Shown here one piece after another: positions 31,530 to 39,695 of a DNA stretch of 43,696 bases. This DNA comes from CAYHZL01 sp964361075. GTDB taxonomy: Bacteria > Bacteroidota > Ignavibacteria > UBA10030 > UBA8401. The position numbers were made by a program, and so were the translations under genes. The stretch spans positions 1 through 43,696 of the forward strand of contig CAYHZL010000005.1 of the NCBI GenBank assembly GCA_964361075.1, given 5' to 3'. Numbering within the stretch: the stretch's first letter is position 1; each line of letters starts with the position of its first letter. The notes beneath the pieces are model-generated. The model was not told the origin of the DNA and made no database searches. It saw nothing but the letters and a program-made list of their open reading frames with translations.

Positions 31530-32390
31530 ATGGATAACAATACAATTGTAAAAGAGTTTTTTGAATTACAAACTCCGTCTGGCGCAATTATTCGCGGCGA
31601 TATGCGGTGGAATCATAATGGTGTAGTTTCAAAATTACTTCCGGTGGTGATTGTATGTCATGGTTTCAAAGCATTTAAGGATTGGGGACCGTTTCCTGCT
31701 ATTGGCAGATATTTTGCTGAACAAGGATTTGTTTCAATTGTTTTCAATTTCTCACACAATGGAATTGGTGAACATCCGAGAAAATATACAGAGCACGAAA
31801 AATTTTCCATCAATACTTATACTCTCGAATTAGAAGATGTAGAAACTTTGCTTGATGCCATTACTGAAGAAAAATTACCGTGTCCGCACATGGATGATTC
31901 CAAAATTTTTTTAGTTGGACATTCGCGTGGCGGTGCGATTGCAATTGTAAAAGCAAAAGAAGACAGACGAATAAAAGCTGTTGTTTCGTGGTCATCAATT
32001 TCTAATTTTAATCGCTATAGCGATGAACAAAAGAAACGATGGCGTGAAAAAGGATATGTGCAGTTGCATTCAATTAGTAATGTGAGTGCATTTCGGATTA
32101 CGACAGCACTGCTTGATGATATTGAACAAAACCAAAAGCGTTTAAATATTTTACGAGCCGTTGAGCAATTACATAAACCGTTGCTTATCATTCAGGGAAG
32201 TTCCGATATACCGGTGAAGGTGGATGAAGCAAAAAATATTTATGAAGCATCTGATAAAAATCTCACAAAATTTATTATATTAGATGGCATAGGACACATG
32301 TATGGTGCAAAACATCCATACCGTGAAAAAAGTTCTACAATGACACACGTGCTTGAATTGACATCAACTTGGATTCACAATAATCTTTAA
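31530..32390 (+). CDS. Alpha/beta hydrolase
   Basis: A 286-residue cytoplasmic serine hydrolase of the dienelactone hydrolase/prolyl oligopeptidase-like kind. It shows the oxyanion segment VIVCHGFKAFKDWG, the nucleophile elbow GHSRGG with S132, an acid in the SSDIPVKVDE strand region, and the histidine in LDGIGHMYGA near the end. The substrate is unknown. It lies 17 nt before bioY and is probably co-transcribed. In some genomes hydrolases of this fold (BioH-like) join biotin pathways, but this one has no specific BioH signature, so the link is only positional. Confidence 0.8.
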   Translation: MDNNTIVKEFFELQTPSGAIIRGDMRWNHNGVVSKLLPVVIVCHGFKAFKDWGPFPAIGRYFAEQGFVSIVFNFSHNGIGEHPRKYTEHEKFSINTYTLELEDVETLLDAITEEKLPCPHMDDSKIFLVGHSRGGAIAIVKAKEDRRIKAVVSWSSISNFNRYSDEQKKRWREKGYVQLHSISNVSAFRITTALLDDIEQNQKRLNILRAVEQLHKPLLIIQGSSDIPVKVDEAKNIYEASDKNLTKFIILDGIGHMYGAKHPYREKSSTMTHVLELTSTWIHNNL

Positions 32391-32407
32391 AATATTTTGG
32401 AGGAATA

Positions 32408-32986
32408 ATGAACATAATTAAAAAAATCTCTCTTTTAGATTCGCTGACTCTCGATAGAAGTTCTGTTATTGCACAGGCGAGTTGGATTACTTTTTTTGCT
32501 TTGCTGACTGCATTAGGTGCGCAAGTTCAAATTCCTCATCAACCGGTCCCATTTACGTTGCAAACTTTTTTTGTAATATTGGGTGCCGCCTTTTTGGGAA
32601 GCAGAAATGGAATGTATAGTCAATTATTATATGTGGGTGTTGGAGTGTTAGGTTTCCCGGTTTTTGCATTAGGAGGTTTTGGTATTGCAAAATTATTTGG
32701 ACCTACCGGCGGATACTTATTAAGTTTTCCAGTTGCATCTTTGATTGTGGGATATCTTATCGGAAAAAGACAAGGCTACACGTGGACATTGTTTTCGATG
32801 TTTATCGGTCTCTTTGTGATTTTTACTTTTGGAACATTATTTCTTGATATGGTGTATTTGAAAAACTTTTCACAAGCATTTACTTCAGGCTTTTTAATTT
32901 TTTCGTGGTGGGATGTTGTAAAGTTAACTGCTGCGGCTTCTATTTACAACGAGTTTGCCAAACGCTTCAAAAAACTTCCTGCATAA
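32408..32986 (+). CDS. bioY: Biotin transporter BioY
   Basis: A 192-residue membrane protein, the S (substrate-binding) subunit of the biotin ECF transporter. It has six hydrophobic segments, the family block QIPHQPVPFTLQTFFVILGAAFLGSRNG (in part), and FGPTGGYLLSFP. The A and T subunits are not adjacent, so it either uses shared ECF components or works alone. A good TTTGGAGGA site precedes the ATG. It ends 8 nt before a long hairpin shared with arsC. Confidence 0.92.
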   Translation: MNIIKKISLLDSLTLDRSSVIAQASWITFFALLTALGAQVQIPHQPVPFTLQTFFVILGAAFLGSRNGMYSQLLYVGVGVLGFPVFALGGFGIAKLFGPTGGYLLSFPVASLIVGYLIGKRQGYTWTLFSMFIGLFVIFTFGTLFLDMVYLKNFSQAFTSGFLIFSWWDVVKLTAAASIYNEFAKRFKKLPA

Positions 32987-32993
32987 TTATTTA

Positions 32994-33035
32994 AAGATGA
33001 GACTTTTCAAGATAACGTTTGAGAAGTCTCATCTT
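32994..33035. terminator. Hairpin between convergent bioY and arsC
   Basis: Perfect 12-bp arms AAGATGAGACTT and AAGTCTCATCTT, extendable by several more pairs, between convergent genes. The right arm contains the arsC stop codon. It probably ends both transcripts, though T-runs are short. Confidence 0.6.
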
Positions 33036-33454
33036 GGTATCTTTTCTCGATAAAATTTTTCTAACCGTTTTTGTATTTCATCTCGCACCCTTCTAAATTC
33101 CGAAAGTATTTCTTCTTCCGTTCCTTTCGCTTCAGCAGGATCATCAAAGCCGATGTGGAGTTTGTGTTGAACTTTTCCTAAGAATACCGGACATGATTCT
33201 TTTGCATTATCGCAGACAGTAATAACGTAATCGAATTGTTGATGCAAAAATTCATCTATAAGTTTCGGACGATTGTTGCTCAAATCAATGCCGAGTTCTT
33301 TCATCACACCAATTGCTTTTGGATGAACGAACGATGCAGGTTTTGTTCCAGCCGAATAAACTTCAAGATTTGAATCGAATGATTGCAACAAGCCTTCCGC
33401 CATTTGGCTTCGGCAGGAATTTCCGGTGCAGAGAATGAGGATGCGCTGTTTCAT
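33029..33454 (-). CDS. arsC: Arsenate reductase, thioredoxin-coupled type
   Basis: A 141-residue enzyme reducing arsenate to arsenite. It has the low-molecular-weight phosphatase fold with the C9-x5-R15 loop (CTGNSCRS) and the redox pair C81 and C88 in VCDNAKESCP, as in the Staphylococcus pI258 ArsC. That triad separates it from a plain tyrosine phosphatase. It is the last gene of arsR-arsM-acr3-arsC, giving arsenite to the pump encoded just upstream. Confidence 0.92.
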   Translation of the reverse strand: MKQRILILCTGNSCRSQMAEGLLQSFDSNLEVYSAGTKPASFVHPKAIGVMKELGIDLSNNRPKLIDEFLHQQFDYVITVCDNAKESCPVFLGKVQHKLHIGFDDPAEAKGTEEEILSEFRRVRDEIQKRLEKFYREKIPR

Positions 33455-33500
33455 AAAAATATTTTTTGTGGTGATTTATTGATGAAAAATATTGTTGTGT

Positions 33501-34562
33501 TTACGCTTCAGAAGGAAACCAATGCCGCGTTCTATTACATGCCGCGCACACCGTCAACATCACCGGTACTTCAACAAGTACGCCGACTACTGTTGCTAAC
33601 GCCGCGCCTGATTCCGGTCCGAATAATACGATTGCTGTAGCAACTGCTAATTCAAAAAAATTACTTGCACCGATGAGCGCACCAGGAGCGGCAACGGAAT
33701 ACGGAACGCGAAAGAATTTCATTAGTCCGTATGCAAGCGAGGAATTAAAATACACCTGCAAGAGAATTGGAATTGCAATCAGCACTACATGCGACAATCG
33801 TTCGGTAATGTTGTCGGCTTGAAATGCAAAAATGAGGACGAGCGTTGCTAGCAGTGCAATGATTGTGATTGGATGAAAAAATTCGATGTATGTTGATTGG
33901 GACCAATCGCTGCTTTTCATGCGAATCAATACTGTGCGGCTGAGGCTTCCTAATGCCAACGGGATTACAATGAACGCTACAACACTGTATAAAAGAACAG
34001 AGAAGGGAACATGTAAACTGCTCGTACCAGTAACTAAGAATGAAACAATCGGTGCGAATAAAACAAGCATGATAAGATCATTCAACGATACCTGCACCAA
34101 TGTATATGCAGGGTCGCCGTCGGTAAGGTATGACCACACAAATACCATTGCAGTGCACGGAGCCGCTGCTAAAATAATTGTGCCGGCGATGTATTGGTTT
34201 GCAAGTTCTTCGCCGATGAATGGTAAAAATAAATGTTTGAAAAAAATCCATCCCAGTAATGCCATCGAAAACGGTTTCACCAACCAATTCACAAACAGCG
34301 TGATAAGAATACCGCGTGGTTTTTTTCTAACATCTGCGATACTTGAAAAATCAATTTTCAACATCATCGGATAAATCATTAGCCAAATAAGAATAGCAAT
34401 GGGAATATTAATTTGACTTCCGTTGCCAAATTCTAAATGTCGCAACGCATTTGTTGCCAGCGGAAATAATTTCCCGATGGCAATACCGGCTGCCACGCAA
34501 AGTACGACCCACAAAGTGAGATAGCGTTCGAAAATATTTAAGCGCTTTGGTGTGTTGTTCAT
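33501..34562 (-). CDS. acr3: Arsenite efflux permease, ACR3 family
   Basis: A 353-residue inner membrane protein with ten hydrophobic segments, exporting arsenite. It has FERYLTLWVVLCVAAGIAIG, the conserved cysteine C136 in LAAAPCTAMVFVWSYLTDGDPAYT (in part), ASNFFELAVA and the glutamate in VLVEVPVML, all ACR3 features. It is not of the ArsB type. It lies between arsM and arsC. Confidence 0.94.
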   Translation of the reverse strand: MNNTPKRLNIFERYLTLWVVLCVAAGIAIGKLFPLATNALRHLEFGNGSQINIPIAILIWLMIYPMMLKIDFSSIADVRKKPRGILITLFVNWLVKPFSMALLGWIFFKHLFLPFIGEELANQYIAGTIILAAAPCTAMVFVWSYLTDGDPAYTLVQVSLNDLIMLVLFAPIVSFLVTGTSSLHVPFSVLLYSVVAFIVIPLALGSLSRTVLIRMKSSDWSQSTYIEFFHPITIIALLATLVLIFAFQADNITERLSHVVLIAIPILLQVYFNSSLAYGLMKFFRVPYSVAAPGALIGASNFFELAVATAIVLFGPESGAALATVVGVLVEVPVMLTVCAACNRTRHWFPSEA

Positions 34563-34592
34563 AAATGAATTGAGTATCGTTATAGTATTTTT

Positions 34593-35402
34593 TTATAATT
34601 TCTCGGCGTACACAGTAACACTGAAAATGCCAACATTATTTTTTTTCAGAATTCGTAATTGTTCCAAAGTCATGTGCTGTAAATATATTTCATTTGGAAT
34701 GATAATTTCTCGTTCTTTTTGAACGGTGATATTTGCAAATCCCGCTTCTTTAATAAAGTTCAAGTAATCATCTTTTTCTGTTGCGCCGGAAACGCATCCG
34801 GCATATAATGCCGCAACCTCACGAAGACTTGCCGGTAATTCTCCTTGAAGAACAATATCAGAAATACTAAAATGCCCGCCGTGTTTAATGATACGAAATG
34901 TTTCTGCAAATGCTTTTTGTTTATTCGGAACGAGATTCATCACACAATTGCTGACGACAACATTGGCTGTATTTTCTTCAACAGGAAGATGTTCAATTTC
35001 TCCAAGACGAAATTCAACGTTAGTGAATCCGAGTTTCACTGCATTCGCTTTAGCTTTTTCAATCATCACTTCGGTCATATCTATGCCAATGACGTGACCG
35101 CTCTCGCCAACGATTGCACGCGCAACAAAGCAATCATTGCCCGCTCCGGAGCCAAGATCAACAACAGTATCACCGGATTTAATCTGTGCAAATTCCGTTG
35201 GTAAGCCGCAACCCAAACCAAGATCTGCATCAGAAACATAGCCGGAAAGTTTTGTGTAATCTTCAGCCATGATTGAAAAATCTGTTGTTGTACAACAACT
35301 TGTTCCGCCACAGCAGGACGTTTCATTTTGCTTTTTAGATTGTTGTGCTATTTCACTGTATTTTTTTTTGACAATTTCTTTTAGTTCTTGATCCGATGCC
35401 AT
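34593..35402 (-). CDS. arsM: Arsenite S-adenosylmethionine methyltransferase
   Basis: A 269-residue enzyme that methylates arsenite to methylated, partly volatile arsenicals. The SAM site is VVDLGSGAGNDCFVA (80-94), followed by IGIDMTEVMI. The arsenic-binding cysteines expected in the family are present at C65, C153 and C203. Two additional CC pairs near the N-terminus (C30-C31 and C36-C37) may add a metal site. It follows arsR with its own operator-like palindrome in between. Confidence 0.94.
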   Translation of the reverse strand: MASDQELKEIVKKKYSEIAQQSKKQNETSCCGGTSCCTTTDFSIMAEDYTKLSGYVSDADLGLGCGLPTEFAQIKSGDTVVDLGSGAGNDCFVARAIVGESGHVIGIDMTEVMIEKAKANAVKLGFTNVEFRLGEIEHLPVEENTANVVVSNCVMNLVPNKQKAFAETFRIIKHGGHFSISDIVLQGELPASLREVAALYAGCVSGATEKDDYLNFIKEAGFANITVQKEREIIIPNEIYLQHMTLEQLRILKKNNVGIFSVTVYAEKL

Positions 35403-35425
35403 AAGTTCTCCTTAGTTTTTATTTA

Positions 35426-35441
35426 ATCGTAATAATACGAT
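35426..35441. promoter_or_regulatory. Second ArsR operator, upstream of arsM
   Basis: ATCGTA-ATAA-TACGAT, six-base arms identical to those of the arsR operator at 35791-35808, in the gap between arsR and arsM. It suggests separate or reinforced control of arsM-acr3-arsC. Confidence 0.7.
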
Positions 35442-35459
35442 GATGATAAGTAAATTTTT

Positions 35460-35783
35460 TTAACAACACTTTGTTGAAATCTTACCGATAAAATTTGCAA
35501 GTAGTTGTTGAGATTCTTTCCACGCTTTTTCGTTGATACAGTAACACACACGCGGACCTTCGATTTCACCTTTGATGAGTCCAACGCGTTTAAGTTCTGC
35601 GAGATGTTGCGATACTGTTGCCTGAGAGAGAGGAAGCTCTTCAACAATATCACCACAAACGCATGCATTTTGTTTTGCGAGAAATTCCAAAATTGCAATG
35701 CGTGCCGGATGTGCCAATGCCTTTGCAATATCTGCAATGCGATTGTGCTGATTACTAAACGATCCTTTTTTTGTTAGTCCCAT
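35460..35783 (-). CDS. arsR: ArsR-family arsenic-responsive repressor
   Basis: A 107-residue winged-helix repressor. The DNA-recognition part is LPLSQATVSQHLAELKRVGLI. The metal site CVC at C41-C43 sits in the alpha-3 helix, as in the As(III)-binding ArsR proteins, and a C-terminal CC pair (C106-C107) may add a ligand. It heads the ars operon and should bind the palindrome that overlaps its own -10 box. Confidence 0.93.
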   Translation of the reverse strand: MGLTKKGSFSNQHNRIADIAKALAHPARIAILEFLAKQNACVCGDIVEELPLSQATVSQHLAELKRVGLIKGEIEGPRVCYCINEKAWKESQQLLANFIGKISTKCC

Positions 35784-35790
35784 AATTAAC

Positions 35791-35826
35791 TATCGTAATA
35801 TTACGATAATAAATTCAAGAAGTCAA
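35791..35826 (-). promoter_or_regulatory. ars operon promoter with overlapping ArsR operator
   Basis: Read on the minus strand: TTGACT (35821-35826), 17 bases, TAATAT (35798-35803). The -10 box lies in the middle of a perfect 18-bp palindrome TATCGTAATATTACGATA (35791-35808), the likely ArsR operator. Binding there would block transcription; arsenite would release it. Confidence 0.85.
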
Positions 35827-35847
35827 GAAAAAATTAAAATTAATTTT

Positions 35848-36525
35848 TTACACATTAATAAAGTCATTCCATCGTTGGAATAATTCAGCCGTAGCAAGCA
35901 CATCGCCAAAGCAATATTCTGCAATATCGCGAAAGCGTTTTGTATCAACGAGCATTTTCATATCAAGCCCGGTGATACCTTTTGCTTTTGGACTTTCAAT
36001 GCCAAACGATTTGCAGTAAAAATCTAAGCTGAATTTTCGTGTTGCTTGGTAAAAGGTAAGTTGATCAAGAAGGTCGCAGTGAGTTTTTGCATCGTAGCGG
36101 TATGGATTTAAGTTTCGTGTCGCTTTAATTCCAAGCATAGCTGAACGAATCATTAAAAAAGGACAATCGAAACTACGTCCATTGAATGTGATATACTGGT
36201 CGTACTTAATTATCGTCTCCCAAAATTCTTTGAGAATTTCTTCTTCAGTTCCGGACTGAAATTTTACAAGTTCGTTTTCAGAGAAATATTCTTCCTTTTT
36301 TTCAGATTGAAATAGTACTTTGCCGTGTCTGCTATCGGGATTAAACATTGCTACACATAACACTTGCGCGGTTAAAGGATGGAGGTTCAAATTCTTTCTT
36401 ACGTCTTCTATTTTTTCTTCGGTGTCGGCAAACTTTAATAAGTATGTTTGCGATTCTTGATCGAATGATTCGAGAGGGAATCCGAGTGTTTCAATATCAA
36501 AAATAATCCTGTTTGCAGTTGGCAT
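35848..36525 (-). CDS. DnaQ-fold 3'-5' exonuclease, PolB-exonuclease-like
   Basis: A 225-residue protein with the three exonuclease motifs of the DEDDy kind: FDIETLG near the N-terminus (D and E), FNGRSFDCPFL in the middle, and YCFGDVLATAEL near the end (Y-x3-D). It resembles the predicted exonucleases related to the proofreading domain of family B polymerases. A role in DNA or RNA trimming or repair is likely, but the substrate is unknown. The frame runs on to 36693, but those 56 codons are repeat sequence, so the start is MPTANRIIFD at 36525. Confidence 0.85.
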   Translation of the reverse strand: MPTANRIIFDIETLGFPLESFDQESQTYLLKFADTEEKIEDVRKNLNLHPLTAQVLCVAMFNPDSRHGKVLFQSEKKEEYFSENELVKFQSGTEEEILKEFWETIIKYDQYITFNGRSFDCPFLMIRSAMLGIKATRNLNPYRYDAKTHCDLLDQLTFYQATRKFSLDFYCKSFGIESPKAKGITGLDMKMLVDTKRFRDIAEYCFGDVLATAELFQRWNDFINV

Positions 36526-36537
36526 ATTTTTATTCTC

Positions 36538-36660
36538 TATTGGTTTTAATACCCCGACGCTTGCGTCGTCATTCCCGCATGTTTTTGGCGGGAATCTATT
36601 TGTGGATGTTCGCCGCGGCGAACATGACGAAGATACCCCGCTGCTTGCGGCGGGGAGCTT
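36538..36660. repeat. Intergenic palindromic repeat cluster, copy 1
   Basis: Starts TAATACCCCGACGCTTGCGT, continues with a CATTCCCGC-x-GCGGGAATC hairpin, a perfect 16-bp palindrome GTTCGCCGCGGCGAAC (36608-36623), and a CCCCGCTGC...GCGGCGGGG hairpin. The first 45 bases match 39571-39619 upstream of recA's neighbour region with few changes. It overlaps the stop codon of the AI-2E gene. The TTCGCCGCGGCGAA core also occurs at 10050-10193. Confidence 0.65.
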
Positions 36661-37697
36661 CATTGTGTTATACGGTAATTTTTTAAACCCCAATTTGTTT
36701 CTTTTGCTGTTACAGAAATAACAGTATAAATCGGAACGGCAAGTATCATACCCATAACACCGAGAATTTCGTTGCCAATAAGAATTACAAGAAACATGGT
36801 GAGTGGATGAATACTCATAATTTTACTAAAGACTGTTGGCTGCACAAAAATTTGATCGAGTTGTTGAACCACTACGGAAATAATAATAATTGGTATCAAC
36901 ATGTGTAGATCTCCGAACTGTACAATTGAAATAATTAAAACAGGAATTGCGCCAATAAACGGTCCTGCAAACGGAATAATATTCGCAACACCGCCAATGA
37001 TACCGAGAACCGTGGCATAGTTCACACCTAAAATATAATACGCGATGATGTACAAAATTGCTACGAAGAATGATTCAAGACATGTACCGATAATATATTT
37101 TCCAAGTTGCCCTTCTAATTTGTAAATGAGATTCAGCGACATTTCAAAATATTTATTCGGCATATTTTGAATAAATGCCTTTTGCATTTTATAATAATCA
37201 TTGAGAAGAAAAAAAGTTATAAACGGTACAACCATCATAGAAGCAGCAAAACCGGCAGCAGTAGCCAATGTTTGTCCGGCAAGATTAGCGGCATCTAATA
37301 TCATTGCATTCAACTTAATCAGAATCACGTCTGATTTTAAAAAAGGAATTTGTTGTGATACAGATGTGCTTAATTGGTTAAGCATAACGGAAAGAGAATC
37401 AGCGTTGAATGATGAAGAAAGACTGACAACTTGGGAAACAACAATCGGATATAAAAGAGTTAATCCAGAGACGGTGAGACTGCCGAAAGTTAAAAACAGC
37501 GAAAGAACTGCTGCTGTGCGCGGTATTCCTTTGTTTTCAATGTAGTCAACAACCGGACGCAGTACCATTGTAAGAACAAAGGAAATAATTAAAATCATAA
37601 ACAATTCTTTGAACAATGAAAAAAAGAAAATCGGCGCGCTGATGGCGAACGTAACCACGAACACTTTCCACTGTCTGCTTGTAAAGAAATTATTCAT
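36660..37697 (-). CDS. AI-2E / PerM family membrane protein
   Basis: A 345-residue membrane protein with about eight hydrophobic segments. It has the family layout: two N-terminal helix pairs, a soluble loop (about 90-150), then VVPFITFFLLNDYYKMQ, GTCLESFFVAILYI, and GVANIIPFAGPFIGAIP near the end. Members are variously described as autoinducer-2 exporters, sodium-proton antiporters or permeases, so the substrate here is open. It overlaps recX by 8 nt and is probably co-transcribed with it. Confidence 0.85.
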   Translation of the reverse strand: MNNFFTSRQWKVFVVTFAISAPIFFFSLFKELFMILIISFVLTMVLRPVVDYIENKGIPRTAAVLSLFLTFGSLTVSGLTLLYPIVVSQVVSLSSSFNADSLSVMLNQLSTSVSQQIPFLKSDVILIKLNAMILDAANLAGQTLATAAGFAASMMVVPFITFFLLNDYYKMQKAFIQNMPNKYFEMSLNLIYKLEGQLGKYIIGTCLESFFVAILYIIAYYILGVNYATVLGIIGGVANIIPFAGPFIGAIPVLIISIVQFGDLHMLIPIIIISVVVQQLDQIFVQPTVFSKIMSIHPLTMFLVILIGNEILGVMGMILAVPIYTVISVTAKETNWGLKNYRITQ

Positions 37698-38337
37698 TGC
37701 TGTCTGTTAAAATTTGTTTGATAACCGTGAATGATGTTGAAGCGCTAAACCCTCGTCGTGCAAGAAAATCAAAAAGTTTTTTTCGAAGTTTTTGTGCTTC
37801 AGTTTTCTTCGATGATGAAAGTAGTTTTTTATATTGTTTCTGAGCTGCAGTTAAAGCCAGCGCTTCTTCATTCTCTTGAGTAAAATATTCTGATAGAATA
37901 GAGCTAATGATCTCTTTACCAATTCCTTTTTTAAACAATGTTTGTTGCAGTGAAACCTTTCCGATTGGTTTTTTACGTATCAAATCTCTGCTCAACATTC
38001 GGGCAAACTCCGCATCATCAAGCAGTTTTGCTTCTTCGAGAAATTGCAGCGCTGTTCGAATTGCTTGTTCCGGGAATTTTTGCCGAACGAGGTACTCTTT
38101 TATTTCCTTCTGCGAGCGCGGACGATACGAACGAAACCGCAGTGCGACTTGTTTTGCATACGAGTTTTCTTCTTCCTGTTGAATCTTTTTGATGAATGTT
38201 TCTTCTACTTCATCACCTTCATGTAACGCATGTTTGAAGAAACTTTCTTCGCTCATGCTGAACGCATACTGTCCGTCTAAAAAAATTGATCTACGCGATG
38301 AATTCTTTTTTTGCCGGTCAATTGTTGTGATGAGCAT
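37690..38337 (-). CDS. recX: RecX regulatory protein
   Basis: A 215-residue helical protein that limits RecA filament growth. It has the three-helix repeats of the family: RFRSYRPRSQKEIKEYLVRQKF, LLDDAEFARMLSRDLIRKKPIGKVSLQQTL (in part) and YKKLL...LRKKLFDFLARRGFS. It lies 55 nt after recA, the usual order. It ends by overlapping the AI-2E gene. Confidence 0.92.
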   Translation of the reverse strand: MLITTIDRQKKNSSRRSIFLDGQYAFSMSEESFFKHALHEGDEVEETFIKKIQQEEENSYAKQVALRFRSYRPRSQKEIKEYLVRQKFPEQAIRTALQFLEEAKLLDDAEFARMLSRDLIRKKPIGKVSLQQTLFKKGIGKEIISSILSEYFTQENEEALALTAAQKQYKKLLSSSKKTEAQKLRKKLFDFLARRGFSASTSFTVIKQILTDSNE

Positions 38338-38392
38338 GATGATAAAAAGAAAAATCTAACAGGATGTAAAATCTGTTAGGTTGTATTCAAAT

Positions 38393-39472
38393 TTACTTTG
38401 CAGTTTTTTTAGCTGATGTTGTTTCAGCTTTTGCCGCAGCATGTTTTGTTTCAACAGGAGCAGGAGAATCATCGGCAATGACGCCTAATTTTTTTCTCAC
38501 TTCAAACAAGACGGTATCAGAAATATGTTGATTGGAAGAAAGATACGCTTTCACTGAATCGCGTCCTTGTCCGATGCGCTCTTCTTTATATGAGAACCAT
38601 GAACCGCTCTTTACGATGATGTTGTTTTCAACAGCAACATCAATCAAATCGCCAAGTTTAGAAATACCTTCGTTGTACATAATATCAAATTGCGCTTCAC
38701 GGAACGGCGGCGCAACTTTATTTTTTACTACTTTTACTTTTGTGCGATTGCCGATCACATTCGTTCCATCTTTCAATGCTTCAATGCGGCGCACATCCAT
38801 TCGCACTGATGCGTAAAATTTCAGTGCGTTGCCGCCGGTTGTGGTTTCCGGATTTCCGAACATCACACCGATTTTCATGCGCAGTTGATTTGTGAAAATG
38901 ACGGTAGTTCTCGATTTGCTGATAGCTCCGGTAAGTTTGCGAAGTGCTTGCGACATCAATCGTGCATGAACTCCCATCGTTGGGTCACCCATTTCGCCTT
39001 CAATTTCTGCGCGGGGTGTGAGTGCTGCAACGGAGTCAATCACGATGACATCAAGCGCGCCGCTGCGCACAAGTGTTTCAACAATTTCGAGCGCTTGCTC
39101 GCCAAATTCCGGCTGCGAAAGAAGAAGATTGCTTGTATCAACACCGAGTCGTTTTGCGTACGCAATATCGAGCGCATGTTCAGCATCGATGAACGCTGCA
39201 ATGCCGCCGTTCTTTTGTGCTTCAGCAATAATATGAAGACAAATGGTGGTTTTACCGGACGATTCCGGTCCATAAATTTCAACAACACGTCCGCGCGGAA
39301 CACCGCCGACACCAAGTGCAACATCAAGCGAAATTGAACCGGTCGAGATGTAATCAATTTTTGCAATCGGTCCATCACTCATTTTCATGATAGAACCTTT
39401 GCCATGTTGTTTTTCGATTGCTTCAATAGCGGTCTTTAACGCCAGCACACGCGCATCTTTATCTTCAGCCAT
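38393..39472 (-). CDS. recA: RecA recombinase
   Basis: A 359-residue ATP-dependent strand-exchange protein for recombination, repair and SOS control. Motifs: Walker A GPESSGKTT (68-76), Walker B VIVIDSVAAL, loop L1 EGEMGDPTMGVHARLMS, and loop L2 FTNQLRMKIGVMFGNPETTTGG (in part). The C-terminal tail is Ala and Lys-rich rather than acidic as in E. coli. The start at 39472 (MAEDKDARVLALKTAI) has an AGGAG site; 28 more open codons upstream are not family-like. I see no clear LexA box in the region before it. Confidence 0.97.
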   Translation of the reverse strand: MAEDKDARVLALKTAIEAIEKQHGKGSIMKMSDGPIAKIDYISTGSISLDVALGVGGVPRGRVVEIYGPESSGKTTICLHIIAEAQKNGGIAAFIDAEHALDIAYAKRLGVDTSNLLLSQPEFGEQALEIVETLVRSGALDVIVIDSVAALTPRAEIEGEMGDPTMGVHARLMSQALRKLTGAISKSRTTVIFTNQLRMKIGVMFGNPETTTGGNALKFYASVRMDVRRIEALKDGTNVIGNRTKVKVVKNKVAPPFREAQFDIMYNEGISKLGDLIDVAVENNIIVKSGSWFSYKEERIGQGRDSVKAYLSSNQHISDTVLFEVRKKLGVIADDSPAPVETKHAAAKAETTSAKKTAK

Positions 39473-39570
39473 AAATTTCTCCTCATTCTTTTTGTGGGAT
39501 ATTTCAGAAATGTTTTTTCTTGTTTCAAAGGTAGTGTTTTGCCTTGTTTGAAGCAAGACATTGAGGAAGT

Positions 39571-39676
39571 TTTTTATTCTCTATCGGGTCTAATACCCCG
39601 ACGTTTGCGTCGTCATTCCGGCGGAAGCCGGAATCCACGAAATGGATGCCAGCTTTCGCGGGCATGACAATACACC
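39571..39676. repeat. Intergenic palindromic repeat cluster, copy 2
   Basis: TTTTTATTCTCTAT and TAATACCCCGACGTTTGCGT match the repeat at 36526-36580. A CATTCCGGC-GGAA-GCCGGAATC hairpin follows, then GGATGCCAGCTTTCGCGGGCATGA-type sequence (24 bases at 39642-39667 region). Such units are common in intergenic DNA of many bacteria. It fills the gap between recA and thpR, which is therefore longer than usual. Confidence 0.6.
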
Positions 39677-39695
39677 ACCACTTGTTTGTATTTTT

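Noticed and set aside
33029..33454. Low-molecular-weight tyrosine phosphatase
   Set aside because: The C81/C88 redox pair and ars operon position identify arsenate reductase.
36526..36693. 56-residue N-terminal extension of the exonuclease
   Set aside because: It is translated palindromic repeat and part of the AI-2E gene in another frame; the exonuclease core starts at MPTANRIIFDIE.
39473..39556. Longer RecA start
   Set aside because: The AGGAG site and family N-terminus (MAEDKDARVLAL) are at 39472.
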